From Pseudomonas inefficax (GTDB taxonomy: Bacteria; Pseudomonadota; Gammaproteobacteria; Pseudomonadales; Pseudomonadaceae): 64,000 nucleotides of DNA. Location of the stretch: positions 37,535 to 101,534 of the forward strand of contig NZ_OPYN01000150.1 of the NCBI RefSeq assembly GCF_900277125.1. The letters run 5' to 3'. This document shows positions 54,961 through 63,439 of this stretch, piece after piece. The notes beneath the pieces were generated by a model, which saw nothing but the letters and a program-made list of their open reading frames with translations, did not search any database and was not told the DNA's origin. A program made the position numbers and the translations under genes. Position 1 is the stretch's first letter. The number at the start of each line of letters is the position of its first letter.

Positions 54961-55783
54961 GCGCCGTCGCCCAGTCAACCCAGCCGAACTGCCAGGTCGC
55001 CAGGATCAGCAGGCCAAAGGCAATGCGATACCAGGCGAACGCCGCGTAGCTGTGGTTGGCAATGAACTTGAGCAAGCCGCGCACGGCGATCATGGCAAAG
55101 ATGAACGAGGTGACGAAGCCGATGGCAAATACCGGCAGGTCGCCGGGCTGGAACAAGTCGCGGTACTTGTAGCCCGAATACACCGCCGCACCGACCATGG
55201 TCGGCATCGCCAGAAAGAACGAGAACTCGGTCGCCGCCTTTCGCGACAGACCAAACAGCAGGCCGCCGATAATGGTCGAGCCGGAGCGCGAAGTGCCCGG
55301 GATCATCGCCAGGCACTGGATGAAACCGATCTTCAAAGCGTGGCTCCAGCGCATGTCGTCCACGTGGTCCACTTCCACACGGTGCTCGCGGCGCTCGGCC
55401 CAGAGCATGATCACCCCGCCCACCACCAGTGCAGCCGCCACGGTGATCGGGTTGAACAGGTACTCGTGGATCAGGTCGGCGAACAGCACGCCCAGCACCA
55501 CTGCCGGCAGGAACGCCAACAGCAGGTTACCGGTGAAACGTCGCGCCGTGGGCTGGCTGGTCAGGCCGAACACCACGTCGAAGATCTTGCCGCGAAACTC
55601 CCACACCACCGCCAGGATCGCCGCCAGCTGAATGATGATGTTGAAAGCCATGGCCCGTTCGCCACCAAACCCGATCAGGTCGGCGACGATGATCTGGTGG
55701 CCGGTACTGGAGATCGGCAGAAACTCCGTCAGCCCTTCGACCACGCCCAAGATGATTGCCTGAAAGGCAGTCCAAAAATCCAT
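54953..55783 (-). CDS. uppP: Undecaprenyl-diphosphate phosphatase (UppP/BacA)
   Basis: A 276-residue membrane enzyme that recycles undecaprenyl diphosphate for cell-wall synthesis and gives bacitracin resistance. The signatures are [15 protein letters not shown] near residue 17 and [10 protein letters not shown] near 180. Multiple membrane helices are visible. A strong GGGGGA precedes ATG 55783; the longer frame is unsupported. Confidence 0.95.
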   Translation of the reverse strand: MDFWTAFQAIILGVVEGLTEFLPISSTGHQIIVADLIGFGGERAMAFNIIIQLAAILAVVWEFRGKIFDVVFGLTSQPTARRFTGNLLLAFLPAVVLGVLFADLIHEYLFNPITVAAALVVGGVIMLWAERREHRVEVDHVDDMRWSHALKIGFIQCLAMIPGTSRSGSTIIGGLLFGLSRKAATEFSFFLAMPTMVGAAVYSGYKYRDLFQPGDLPVFAIGFVTSFIFAMIAVRGLLKFIANHSYAAFAWYRIAFGLLILATWQFGWVDWATAHG

Positions 55784-55910
55784 CGTTCCCCCGATGGAGC
55801 GCTGCTCGTGGCAGGCCCCTTGTTCTTGATTTGCTTGAAATTGCCGCGCGCGGCCCGGCTGTTTTACAGCGACTGTTGGGCGCAATGCCAGTAGAAAAGT
55901 TCACCCCGCC

Positions 55911-55938
55911 TAAAGGTTTCATCTTGGGCGGCCGAAAT
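55911..55938 (+). promoter_or_regulatory. Possible sigma-28 (FliA) promoter upstream of the chemoreceptor gene
   Basis: TAAAGGTTT, 11 bases, GCCGAAAT: close to the FliA consensus TAAAGTTT-N11-GCCGATAA, with one extra G in the -35 element. It lies 145 bases before the receptor's start. Confidence 0.4.
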
Positions 55939-56082
55939 CCTGTCAGAGCGCCTTTGCAATCGCCCTGTACAACCTGCTGCAGACTATCGGATGTATAGCA
56001 CTTAGCCATTGGTCGAGTGGGGGCCTGGCGCAAAGCATGCTTGGATGCGCCTATATAAAAAGAACAATGCGGGAGCTGTGGT

Positions 56083-57717
56083 ATGAAAACCCTGAGATCG
56101 ATGTCTATCAGCCGCCGTTTGTGGCTGATCCTTTTGGTGGCGGTGGCAATGCTGGTGGTATTGGGCCTGCTGATGCTGCGTCAGATCCACGGGGACCTGT
56201 ACCAGGCCAAAGCGGAAAAGACCCGCCACGTGGTCCAGACCGCAGCCGGTGTGCTGGCCTATTACCAAGGCCTGGAGGCAGCCGGCACGCTCAATCGCGA
56301 AGCGGCCCAGCAACAGGCGCTGCAAGTGGTACGCGCGTTGCGCTACGACCACGACGACTACTTCTGGATCAACGATCTGGGGCCGAAGATGATCATGCAT
56401 CCGGCCAACCCCAAGCTCGACGGCCAGGACCTGTCGGCCATCCGCGACCCCGACGGCTTTGCCGTGTTCAACGAAATGGTTGCCCTGGCACGGCAGCAGG
56501 ATGCCGGGCCGGTCAACTACCGCTGGCCCAAGCCTGGTGCCAGCGAGCCGGTGGCCAAGACTTCCTACATCCAGCTGTTCAAGCCCTGGGGCTGGATCAT
56601 CGGCTCGGGCGTCTACGTCGACGATGTGCAGGCCGAGTTCACCCGCCAGTTGCGTGATGCTTCGCTGGTGGGCGTGGTCATCGCCCTGCTGATGGCGCTG
56701 GTGGTCATGCTGATTGCCCGCAGCATCGCCCGCCCGTTGCAGGAAGCGGTGCAGGCCATGGGCAACATCGCCAGCGGTGAAAGCGACCTGACCCGGCGCC
56801 TGGACACTCACGGCCGTGACGAAATCACCCATCTGGGCGAGCACTTCAACCGCTTCAACGGCAAGCTGCAAGGCGTGATCGGCCAGTTGCAAGGGGCGGC
56901 CCATGCCCTGGCCCGGTCCGCCGGGCATGTCGGCGACAATGCCGGCGCCGCGCAACAACACAGCGCCCAGCAGTCGCTGCAAATGGACCAGGTGGCCACC
57001 GCGGTCAACGAAGTGACCTACGCCGTGCAGGACGTGGCCAAGACCGCCGAACAGGCCGCCGGTGAAATGCGCACCGCGCAACAGCAGGTGGCACACGGCC
57101 AGGAGGCCATTCACGGCAGCCTGGCGCAAATCGATCGGCTGTCGCTGACCATCGACCAGGCCGTGCAGGTGATCCGCGACCTGGCCGGGCACAGCACGCG
57201 CATCGGTGGTGTGCTGGACGTGATCCGCTCCATCGCCGAACAGACCAACCTGCTGGCCCTGAACGCAGCCATCGAGGCGGCCCGGGCCGGCGAGCAAGGC
57301 CGTGGCTTTGCCGTGGTCGCCGACGAGGTGCGCCTGCTCGCCCAGCGCACGGCGCAGTCTACGGCCGAGATCCATACCATGATCGAGCATCTGCAAAGCC
57401 AGTCGGACGCTGCAGTCAAAGCCATCGATACCAGCAGCGAAGCCTCGCGCCAGACCGTCGAGCAGGCCCGCGAGGCCGGTGCCAGCCTGGATGCCATCAA
57501 CCAGGCGCTGAACAACCTCACGGCGTTGAATGCCTCCATCGCCAGCGCCACCTTGCAGCAGTCGCATGTGGTCGAAGAGATCAACCGCAATGTGCTGGAT
57601 ACTGCCGGGTTGTCGCAGCAGACCGCCGATGCGGCGCGCCAGTCCAGCGATGCAGGGATGGCGTTGGGGCAGTTGAGCGAAGAGCTGGAGCAACTGTTGC
57701 GGCAGTTCCGGGTATAA
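56083..57717 (+). CDS. mcpP: Methyl-accepting chemotaxis protein, McpP-type (single Cache)
   Basis: A 544-residue chemoreceptor. Helix 1 (about 15-33), a periplasmic single-Cache domain (about 40-195, with [20 protein letters not shown] and [15 protein letters not shown]), helix 2 (about 202-220), HAMP, and the signalling hairpin ([20 protein letters not shown], then [20 protein letters not shown]). P. putida McpP senses acetate, pyruvate, propionate and lactate; domain type and the uppP neighbour support that identity (memory-based). There is no C-terminal CheR pentapeptide. Confidence 0.85.
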   Translation: MKTLRSMSISRRLWLILLVAVAMLVVLGLLMLRQIHGDLYQAKAEKTRHVVQTAAGVLAYYQGLEAAGTLNREAAQQQALQVVRALRYDHDDYFWINDLGPKMIMHPANPKLDGQDLSAIRDPDGFAVFNEMVALARQQDAGPVNYRWPKPGASEPVAKTSYIQLFKPWGWIIGSGVYVDDVQAEFTRQLRDASLVGVVIALLMALVVMLIARSIARPLQEAVQAMGNIASGESDLTRRLDTHGRDEITHLGEHFNRFNGKLQGVIGQLQGAAHALARSAGHVGDNAGAAQQHSAQQSLQMDQVATAVNEVTYAVQDVAKTAEQAAGEMRTAQQQVAHGQEAIHGSLAQIDRLSLTIDQAVQVIRDLAGHSTRIGGVLDVIRSIAEQTNLLALNAAIEAARAGEQGRGFAVVADEVRLLAQRTAQSTAEIHTMIEHLQSQSDAAVKAIDTSSEASRQTVEQAREAGASLDAINQALNNLTALNASIASATLQQSHVVEEINRNVLDTAGLSQQTADAARQSSDAGMALGQLSEELEQLLRQFRV

Positions 57718-57729
57718 GGTCGAGAATGC

Positions 57730-57832
57730 CGGGGGCGCTTTGCGCCCCTTTCGCGACACAAGGCCGCTCCTACAGACGATCGCGTCCCCTGTAGGAGCGG
57801 CCTTGTGTCGCGATGGGCTGCAGAGCAGCCCC
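57730..57832. repeat. REP pair (GTAGGAGCGGCC type)
   Basis: CTTTCGCGACACAAGGCCGC..TCCTAC and the inverted GTAGGAGCGGCCTTGTGTC, between the receptor gene and pnuC. Confidence 0.9.
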
Positions 57833-57910
57833 AAAGGCCCCAACGCCCTACACCTTCCCCGGCCGACCCGCTACAATCGCGCCCTCCCCCGTAGTCTCCA
57901 AGGATCGCCG

Positions 57911-58477
57911 ATGTCCGGCCTTGAACTCATTGCCGCCGTCCTCGGCGTCACCGCTGTCTGGCTCACGGTCAAGCAGAACGCCTGGTGCTGGCCGATCGGC
58001 CTGGTCATGGTGCTGATCTATGGCTGGCTGTTCTACGAGGTGAAGCTGTACTCCGGCATGCTGCTGCAACTGGCCTATGCCATCCTGCAGGTCTACGGAT
58101 GGTGGCAATGGAAGCGCCCGGGCCATGCAGAAGACGCCCGCCAGGTCACCCGCCTGCAGACCCCTGCATTGCTCGTCGGCCTGGCCGGCGGGGTGCTGCT
58201 GAGCGCCGCCCTGGGCGCGGCCATGGCCACCTGGACCGACGCCGCCCTGCCCTGGCTTGACGCCACCCTGACCGGCTTCAGCCTGGTGGCACAATTGTGG
58301 ATGGCGCAGAAGCGCCTGCAGTGCTGGCCGCTATGGGTGGTGGTGGATATCGTCTACGTGGGCCAGTACCTGGATCAGCAGTTGTACTTCACCGCAGGCT
58401 TCTTCGCCGTGCTCACGCTGATTGCCGTGCGCGGCTGGCTGGAATGGCGCCGTGCTCCGGCGTTGGTGCAGCCATGA
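57911..58477 (+). CDS. pnuC: Nicotinamide riboside transporter PnuC
   Basis: A 188-residue membrane protein with about seven helices. It starts with LELIAAVLGVTAVWLTVKQN, and the PnuC signature YAILQVYGWWQWKRPG and DIVYVGQYL are visible. It takes up nicotinamide riboside by facilitated diffusion. AAGGA precedes ATG 57911. It overlaps the following kinase gene by four bases (ATGA), giving an uptake/trapping unit. Confidence 0.93.
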   Translation: MSGLELIAAVLGVTAVWLTVKQNAWCWPIGLVMVLIYGWLFYEVKLYSGMLLQLAYAILQVYGWWQWKRPGHAEDARQVTRLQTPALLVGLAGGVLLSAALGAAMATWTDAALPWLDATLTGFSLVAQLWMAQKRLQCWPLWVVVDIVYVGQYLDQQLYFTAGFFAVLTLIAVRGWLEWRRAPALVQP

Positions 58478-59043
58478 GCGCGGCACAGGCCATGAAAGTG
58501 CTGGTGCTGTGCGGCCCGGAGTCCAGTGGCAAGAGCTGGCTCAGCGGTGTGATCCAGGCCCATTTCGGCGGCGTGGTGGTGGCCGAATACGTGCGCCACT
58601 TCATCGACCAGGAATGCCGCGACACCTGCTATGCCGATATCCCCGCCATCGCTCGCGGCCAGCTGGCCTGGGAAGACCACGCCCGCGAACAGGCACCGCC
58701 GCTGCTGATTCTCGACACCCACCTGCTCAGCAACATGCTCTGGAGCCACGCCCTGTTCGGCGACTGCCCGGCCTGGCTGGAGCAGGCGCTGCTGGCGCGG
58801 CATTACCATCTGCACCTGTTGCTGAGCCCACAGGGCGTGGATTGGGTTGCCGATGGCCAGCGCAGCCAGCCCGAACTGCGTGATCGCCAGCGCTTTTTCG
58901 ACGACAGCCTGCACTGGCTGCAACGGCATGGCCAGGCGTACAAAATAATTGAGGGCAATTGGCCACAACGCCAGTTGCTGGCACTGCAAACAGTGGCTAG
59001 TCTCATTGGTAGCGATGCGCCATCCTGCCCAACCGAGTGTTAA
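58474..59043 (+). CDS. Ribosylnicotinamide kinase-like ATPase (NadR C-terminal type)
   Basis: A 189-residue P-loop protein. Walker A is GPESSGKS (residues 14-21). It matches the kinase part of NadR (AEYVRHFIDQECRDTCYADI, LLILDTHLLSNMLW) but lacks the nucleotidyltransferase and DNA-binding parts. Coupled to pnuC, it should phosphorylate imported nicotinamide riboside to NMN, which another enzyme converts to NAD. Confidence 0.88.
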   Translation: MSAAQAMKVLVLCGPESSGKSWLSGVIQAHFGGVVVAEYVRHFIDQECRDTCYADIPAIARGQLAWEDHAREQAPPLLILDTHLLSNMLWSHALFGDCPAWLEQALLARHYHLHLLLSPQGVDWVADGQRSQPELRDRQRFFDDSLHWLQRHGQAYKIIEGNWPQRQLLALQTVASLIGSDAPSCPTEC

Positions 59044-59242
59044 CCCACTGACACACCCCCGTGCGGCGAAGCCCCTGAAAACATGGGGCCTTCCGCGGCG
59101 TCGAAGCTAGTGTCAAGCAGCTGAAACAACCCTGCAAAAACCCTTCCAATCAAGGCCAGCACTGGCTTTGCCTGCACCGCTGGCGGCTGCCTGTTTCAAC
59201 CCTGAGACAGAATACGCCGCAGCTTGTCGTGGGGCTCACCTT

Positions 59243-59265
59243 AAGCGTTTGATCTGCAAACGCTT
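59243..59265. promoter_or_regulatory. Inverted repeat upstream of the fap operon
   Basis: Perfect AAGCGTTTG-ATCTG-CAAACGCTT, 77 bases before the fapA start, in a 298-base gap with no gene. It may bind a regulator of the amyloid operon. Confidence 0.45.
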
Positions 59266-59341
59266 CTCAAAAGCGGCACACCTTCTGCTCCCTCGTTCGC
59301 ATCGCTGATCAGGGCCAGCGCTCATTGAAGGAGTTGCCGTC

Positions 59342-59776
59342 GTGAGGAAAACTGACAAACGCCTTTGTCACCTGTTGCTGATGGGCTGTGTGCTGGGCTC
59401 GTTGAGCCTGTCGGCCCAGGCCGACAACGGCATCATCGTGATAACCCGTGATGTGCAGACACGCAACGCCGTGGTCCCGCCATTACGACCCGACCCCAAC
59501 CCCACCACCGTCAATGCCAACCCTTCCGCCCACATCCTCAAGCAAACCAGCGAACTGAGTGATGGCGACTTCGCCAACATCAGCAGCGGTGCGGGTATCG
59601 GCACCCTGATCACCCAGCAGACCAACAACCTGGGCGGCAACCTCGGCAACCAGTCCCAACTGCCCAACCTGGCCGGTGGCCGCGGTACGGGCTCGGGCAA
59701 TGGCATATCGAACATGGTCAATTCAAGTGTGCAGCGCGGCCTGGCGCCGCTGCAGATCCTGACCGGAGGCAAGTGA
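59342..59776 (+). CDS. fapA: Functional amyloid accessory protein FapA
   Basis: A 144-residue exported protein, first gene of fapABCDEF. The signal peptide ends after SLSAQA. The mature part is Asn/Gly-rich (NISSGAGIGTLITQQTNNLG, GGRGTGSGNGISNMVNSSVQ). FapA influences the FapB/FapC balance in fibres. The start is GTG with GAAGGAG upstream. The operon context and paralogy to other Pseudomonas loci support the call. Confidence 0.85.
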   Translation: MRKTDKRLCHLLLMGCVLGSLSLSAQADNGIIVITRDVQTRNAVVPPLRPDPNPTTVNANPSAHILKQTSELSDGDFANISSGAGIGTLITQQTNNLGGNLGNQSQLPNLAGGRGTGSGNGISNMVNSSVQRGLAPLQILTGGK

Positions 59777-59777
59777 G

Positions 59778-60356
59778 ATGAAGCACACGCTGCTGATCCT
59801 GGTCACGCTGTGCAGTACCTCGGCCTTCGCGCAATCCCCGGTTCCCGTGATCAACAACGCCGACATCGACGGCTCGGGCAGCCATTACCTGGGCAACCTG
59901 TCGGTCAACCAGGCGGCCGGTGACCAGCAGCAACAGGCCAACGCGCGCGCCTTCGCCGTGGGGCCAGCAGCTAGCGCCACCACGCAGATCCGACAACGGC
60001 TGAACAGCCCCGCAAACCCCGCAATGGATGCACGCTCGACCATACAGGGCGACGCCTTCAGCAACGGTAGCGGCGCCCTGGGGGTCAACCAGAGCGCCGG
60101 CGCCAACACCCAGCAAGCGAACGCACTGAGCATCAGTATCGGTGCCCAGCCGCAAAGCATCGACGACAGCGTCCTCATGCAGCAGAACGTGGCGCTGCTC
60201 AACAACTCCGGTCCGATTGACACTTCAACTGGCCATCGCCAGGTCACCACCAGTGACCAGGCCTTCACCGGTAGCCGTGGAGTGATTCAGTTGAACCAGA
60301 GTGCCGGGGTGGGAAACCGCATGGCCAACACCCTGAGCATCCGGGTCGCGGATTGA
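59778..60356 (+). CDS. fapB: Minor amyloid subunit / nucleator FapB
   Basis: A 192-residue exported protein with three imperfect amyloid repeats of the pattern G-x-VNQ-AG-x-QQAN-x-S: about 39-62, 99-122 and 167-190 (for example GALGVNQSAGANTQQAN). Signal peptide to residue 18 (SAFA). FapB is thought to nucleate FapC. GGAGG at the end of fapA gives the SD. The mature part has no cysteine. Confidence 0.92.
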   Translation: MKHTLLILVTLCSTSAFAQSPVPVINNADIDGSGSHYLGNLSVNQAAGDQQQQANARAFAVGPAASATTQIRQRLNSPANPAMDARSTIQGDAFSNGSGALGVNQSAGANTQQANALSISIGAQPQSIDDSVLMQQNVALLNNSGPIDTSTGHRQVTTSDQAFTGSRGVIQLNQSAGVGNRMANTLSIRVAD

Positions 60357-60406
60357 CCCTTCCAGTCAAGAACGACACTTAACCCAATAGCGTACGGAGA
60401 ATCACC

Positions 60407-61858
60407 ATGAAACCCTCGATGGCAATAAAGCCTCTGGTTTTCGCAATTGCTGCGGTCATGGCTGTTGCTGTACAAGCTGATCAGAACGACCGGCGTGGCG
60501 GGCACCACAATGGTCACCATAACAACGGGCAGCACACGCCTCCTCCCACCAGGATCCCTGTGTTTGCCACTGCCAATGCCATTGACAGCCAGCGCAGTAC
60601 CGGCAACACCATCACCAACCAAGGCACCATCAACGAAGCCGAGATGAGCAGCTCGGCCTCGGGTGCCAGCGGCAACGTAGGTGTCAACGTGGCGGCCGGT
60701 AACGGCAACCAGCAGGACAACGCTGCGGCCATTGCCAACGCCTCGTCCGAATCCAGCCTGGACAACAGCTTCGTGTTCGGAACCGCCGAAGCCACCGCTG
60801 ACGTTCGCCAGTTCAGCAACAACAACCGTGTCGACAACTGGTCCACCCAGAACTCGGCGGTCATGACCGGCTCGGCCGATGGTGCGGAGGGTAACGTCGG
60901 CGTCAACATTGCTGGCGGCGACCTGAACCAGCAGAAAAACACCATGGCCATCGCCAACACCGGTGCCCCACTGGGCAATGCCACTGCCACCGCCTCGGCC
61001 GACCAGAACGGTCCAGGCCTGACGGTGAACAACGGCGCCGACCGCACCTACCGGGTGGATACGTTGACCATCACCACCACCAAGAGCGGTTCCAGCTCGC
61101 GTGAGGGCACGTTCAACTCGACTGACGACCGCAGCTCGTCCTCGAGCTTCAGCGTGGCCGGCTCGCAAAGTGCGAGTTCCAGCGGCTCCAGTGGCTGGAA
61201 CTCCAGCGGATCGAGCAGCATGAACGCCAGCGGCTCGCGCAACTCGACGGCCAGCGGCTCCAACAGCTGGAATGCCAGTGGTTCGATGGCCGGTACTGCC
61301 AGCTCGTCCAGCAGCTCCAGCCTGAGCGCCACTCTGGCGGCTGCGGCCGACGCGACCCGCACCGTGGCCACCGATAACGGCCGTCGCGAGCGCACCCGCA
61401 CCGACAGCTTCGATGCCTCGCTCAATGCTTCGCTCAATGTCGATGTCGACCGCTCGCAGGAAAGCGCCTACGACTCCTCGTTCGAGAAGGCATTCGACTC
61501 GTCGTTCGACAAGACGCGCCAATCGAGTTATGAGAAATCGCGCGACTCGTCGTATGAAAAAGCCCACGAGTCGTCCTATGCCAACGCATCGGAATCGGCG
61601 TTTGAAAAGTCTGGCGAGAAATCGTCTCAATCGTCGAACGACGTGTCGAAGAGCTACAGCGAAAGCAGTGCCTACGACTTGAGCAATACCGTGTCCTTCC
61701 AAGTGCTGACCCCGACCGGCTGGGCCAACCCTGTTACCAACACTGCAACCCTTAGCGGTTCGGTAAACGGTGGCAGCGGCAACCTGGGCGTGAACGTGGC
61801 AGCCGGTGTGGGCAACCAGCAGAGCAACTCGCTGGCCATCTCCAACACCTCGTTCTGA
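60407..61858 (+). CDS. fapC: Major functional amyloid subunit FapC with very long linker
   Basis: A 483-residue exported protein. The signal peptide (MKPSMAIKPLVFAIAAVMAV, cut near VQA) is followed by a His/Asn-rich segment (GGHHNGHHNNGQH, 31-43). Amyloid repeats: R1 about 89-111 (GNVGVNVAAGNGNQQDN), R2 about 161-184 (GNVGVNIAGGDLNQQKN), R3 about 458-480 (GNLGVNVAAGVGNQQSN). Linker 1 is about 50 residues and linker 2 about 273, with a Ser/Asn/Gly/Trp block (about 243-306) and tandem octapeptides (354-401). No cysteine is present. It is the main fibre protein of biofilms. Confidence 0.93.
   Translation: MKPSMAIKPLVFAIAAVMAVAVQADQNDRRGGHHNGHHNNGQHTPPPTRIPVFATANAIDSQRSTGNTITNQGTINEAEMSSSASGASGNVGVNVAAGNGNQQDNAAAIANASSESSLDNSFVFGTAEATADVRQFSNNNRVDNWSTQNSAVMTGSADGAEGNVGVNIAGGDLNQQKNTMAIANTGAPLGNATATASADQNGPGLTVNNGADRTYRVDTLTITTTKSGSSSREGTFNSTDDRSSSSSFSVAGSQSASSSGSSGWNSSGSSSMNASGSRNSTASGSNSWNASGSMAGTASSSSSSSLSATLAAAADATRTVATDNGRRERTRTDSFDASLNASLNVDVDRSQESAYDSSFEKAFDSSFDKTRQSSYEKSRDSSYEKAHESSYANASESAFEKSGEKSSQSSNDVSKSYSESSAYDLSNTVSFQVLTPTGWANPVTNTATLSGSVNGGSGNLGVNVAAGVGNQQSNSLAISNTSF
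61466..61609 (+). repeat. Six tandem octapeptide-coding (24-bp) repeats inside fapC
   Basis: Residues 354-401 read as six consecutive eight-residue units such as AYDSSFEK, AFDSSFDK, TRQSSYEK and SRDSSYEK, consensus x-(F/R)-(D/E/Q)-SS-(F/Y)-(E/D)-K, with the last two more diverged. They are in the second linker between amyloid repeats R2 and R3. Confidence 0.8.
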
Positions 61859-61870
61859 CCGCTGTGCTTG

Positions 61871-61895
61871 AGGCCCCCTTCGGGGGGCCTTTCTT
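61871..61895 (+). terminator. Terminator-like hairpin between fapC and fapD
   Basis: AGGCCCCC-TTCG-GGGGGCCT followed by TTCTT, 12 bases after the fapC stop. It should lower read-through into fapDEF. Confidence 0.75.
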
Positions 61896-61920
61896 CAACA
61901 GAACCGGAAGGCATCCGATC

Positions 61921-62601
61921 ATGCGCATCATTGCCTTGGCGTTTTTCCTGTGCCTGGCCAGCGTGAGTGAAGCCGCACAAATGCCGCTGTCCGTCCTGCC
62001 GGGCGGCGCCGTGGTGTTCAAGCCCATCCAGAGCCTGCGCGAGCGCAAGTTCGCCGACCTGGTGCAACAGAAGACCGACTTCAGCTGCGGCGCCGCCGCG
62101 CTGGCCACCATCCTGCGCCAGGCCTACTGGCTGGACGTGGATGAGCAACAGATCATCGAAGGCATGCTGGCCCACGCCGACCAGGACCTGGTGCGCACGC
62201 AAGGCTTCTCGATGCTGGACATGAAACGCTACGTGGAAAGCTTGGGGATGCGTGCCCGCGGCTACCGGGTGGCAGCCGAGACCCTTCACAGCGTACGTAT
62301 CCCGGTCGTGGTGCTGATGGACGTGCGTGGCTACAAGCACTTCGTGGTCATGCAGAAGGTAGACAAGGGCTGGGTGTACATCGGTGACCCGGTACTGGGC
62401 CACAAGCGCTACAAGGTCGACGACTTTCTCAAGGGCTGGAACGGCATCATCTTCGCCGTGATCGGCCAAGGCTACGACAAGAACAACGTCCTGCTCGACC
62501 CGCCCCTGCCCCTGACCGCAAAGGGCCGGGTGAACGACTTCACCCCGGTGCAGGATGCAGAGCTGCTGGACTTCGGTTTCATCAAAAGCGACTTCTTCTA
62601 A
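61921..62601 (+). CDS. fapD: Amyloid-export protease FapD (C39 family)
   Basis: A 226-residue exported cysteine protease of the C39 type. The catalytic residues are Cys56 (DFSCGAAALATILRQ), His140 (GYKHFVVM) and Asp156 (YIGDPVLG). Signal peptide to about residue 19. In fap systems it is needed for fibre export or processing. The ATG at 61921 gives the signal peptide; the longer frame runs through the terminator hairpin. Confidence 0.93.
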   Translation: MRIIALAFFLCLASVSEAAQMPLSVLPGGAVVFKPIQSLRERKFADLVQQKTDFSCGAAALATILRQAYWLDVDEQQIIEGMLAHADQDLVRTQGFSMLDMKRYVESLGMRARGYRVAAETLHSVRIPVVVLMDVRGYKHFVVMQKVDKGWVYIGDPVLGHKRYKVDDFLKGWNGIIFAVIGQGYDKNNVLLDPPLPLTAKGRVNDFTPVQDAELLDFGFIKSDFF

Positions 62602-62647
62602 CGACTCTTGCAACGACAAGGAGCACGAGGCTCCGGGGAGCACCCCA

Positions 62648-63400
62648 ATGAAGAATGCATCATGGCTCGCACTGGTTTGCCTGGCAGCCAGCCTGCCGGC
62701 CCACGCCGAAACGTTCAAGCCCATCGAACTGAAGGACCAGGAATTGGCGAACTTGCGCGGGCGCTATGTGCTGCCGGGGCGCATCGTCAGTTTCGGTATC
62801 GTCATGACCAGCACCTGGCAGAACGCCAACGGTGAAGTGATCGGTGCGACCTCCACCCTGCAGATCCAGCAGTCGACCATCAAGCCGCAGTTTCATGTAT
62901 CGATGATCGACGAGAAAGGCAGCGGTTCGACCACCAGCGGCGCCGCGCCTGCCGGCAACGGTACGGTCACCGGCGGCAGCGGGCTCAACAGCACCGAAGG
63001 GGTGACCCAGGTTGTACGCGCGGCCGGTGACAACAACACCGCCTACAACAATGTCGACATCAAGGTGACCAAGGCCAACCAGGCCCCAGCCACGCAACCG
63101 CAAGGCCAGGTACTGGCTGCGGGCCAGACCCTGGTCGGCAAAAACGGTGCCGGCTCGCTCAGCGTGTCGTCCACCGGTGCTGGCGTGCAGCTGAACATCA
63201 ACGCCAGCAACAACCAGGGCAGCAGCGTACAGCGCCTGGCCCAGGGCGGTCTGATGCAGAACTCGACGCTGCTTGGCAATGGCAACCATGTCAACAACAT
63301 CACATCCCTGAATGTGGTCATGCGCGAGAGCGTGCCGACAGCTGCTTCGTTGAACGGCAGCCTCGACCAGCTGAAGGGCCTGCGCACATTCGGCTATTGA
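62648..63400 (+). CDS. fapE: Fap amyloid-associated protein FapE
   Basis: A 250-residue exported protein (signal to about AHA, then ETFKPIELKDQELANLRG). The N-terminal ELANLRGRYVLPG and later Asn/Gly-rich segments (AGDNNTAYNNVDIKV, LLGNGNHVNNITSLNVVMRE) fit FapE, which is found in small amounts in fibres. ATG 62648 has a GGGGAGCACC SD; the longer frame is unneeded. Confidence 0.9.
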   Translation: MKNASWLALVCLAASLPAHAETFKPIELKDQELANLRGRYVLPGRIVSFGIVMTSTWQNANGEVIGATSTLQIQQSTIKPQFHVSMIDEKGSGSTTSGAAPAGNGTVTGGSGLNSTEGVTQVVRAAGDNNTAYNNVDIKVTKANQAPATQPQGQVLAAGQTLVGKNGAGSLSVSSTGAGVQLNINASNNQGSSVQRLAQGGLMQNSTLLGNGNHVNNITSLNVVMRESVPTAASLNGSLDQLKGLRTFGY

Positions 63401-63439
63401 TCTCCAAGTTCTAAGGCAGTCGAAAGGGACGGCAAATCC

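Noticed and set aside
60514-61047. Minus-strand frames opposite fapC
   Set aside because: Antisense to a gene with a signal peptide and amyloid repeats; open frames come from repetitive sequence.
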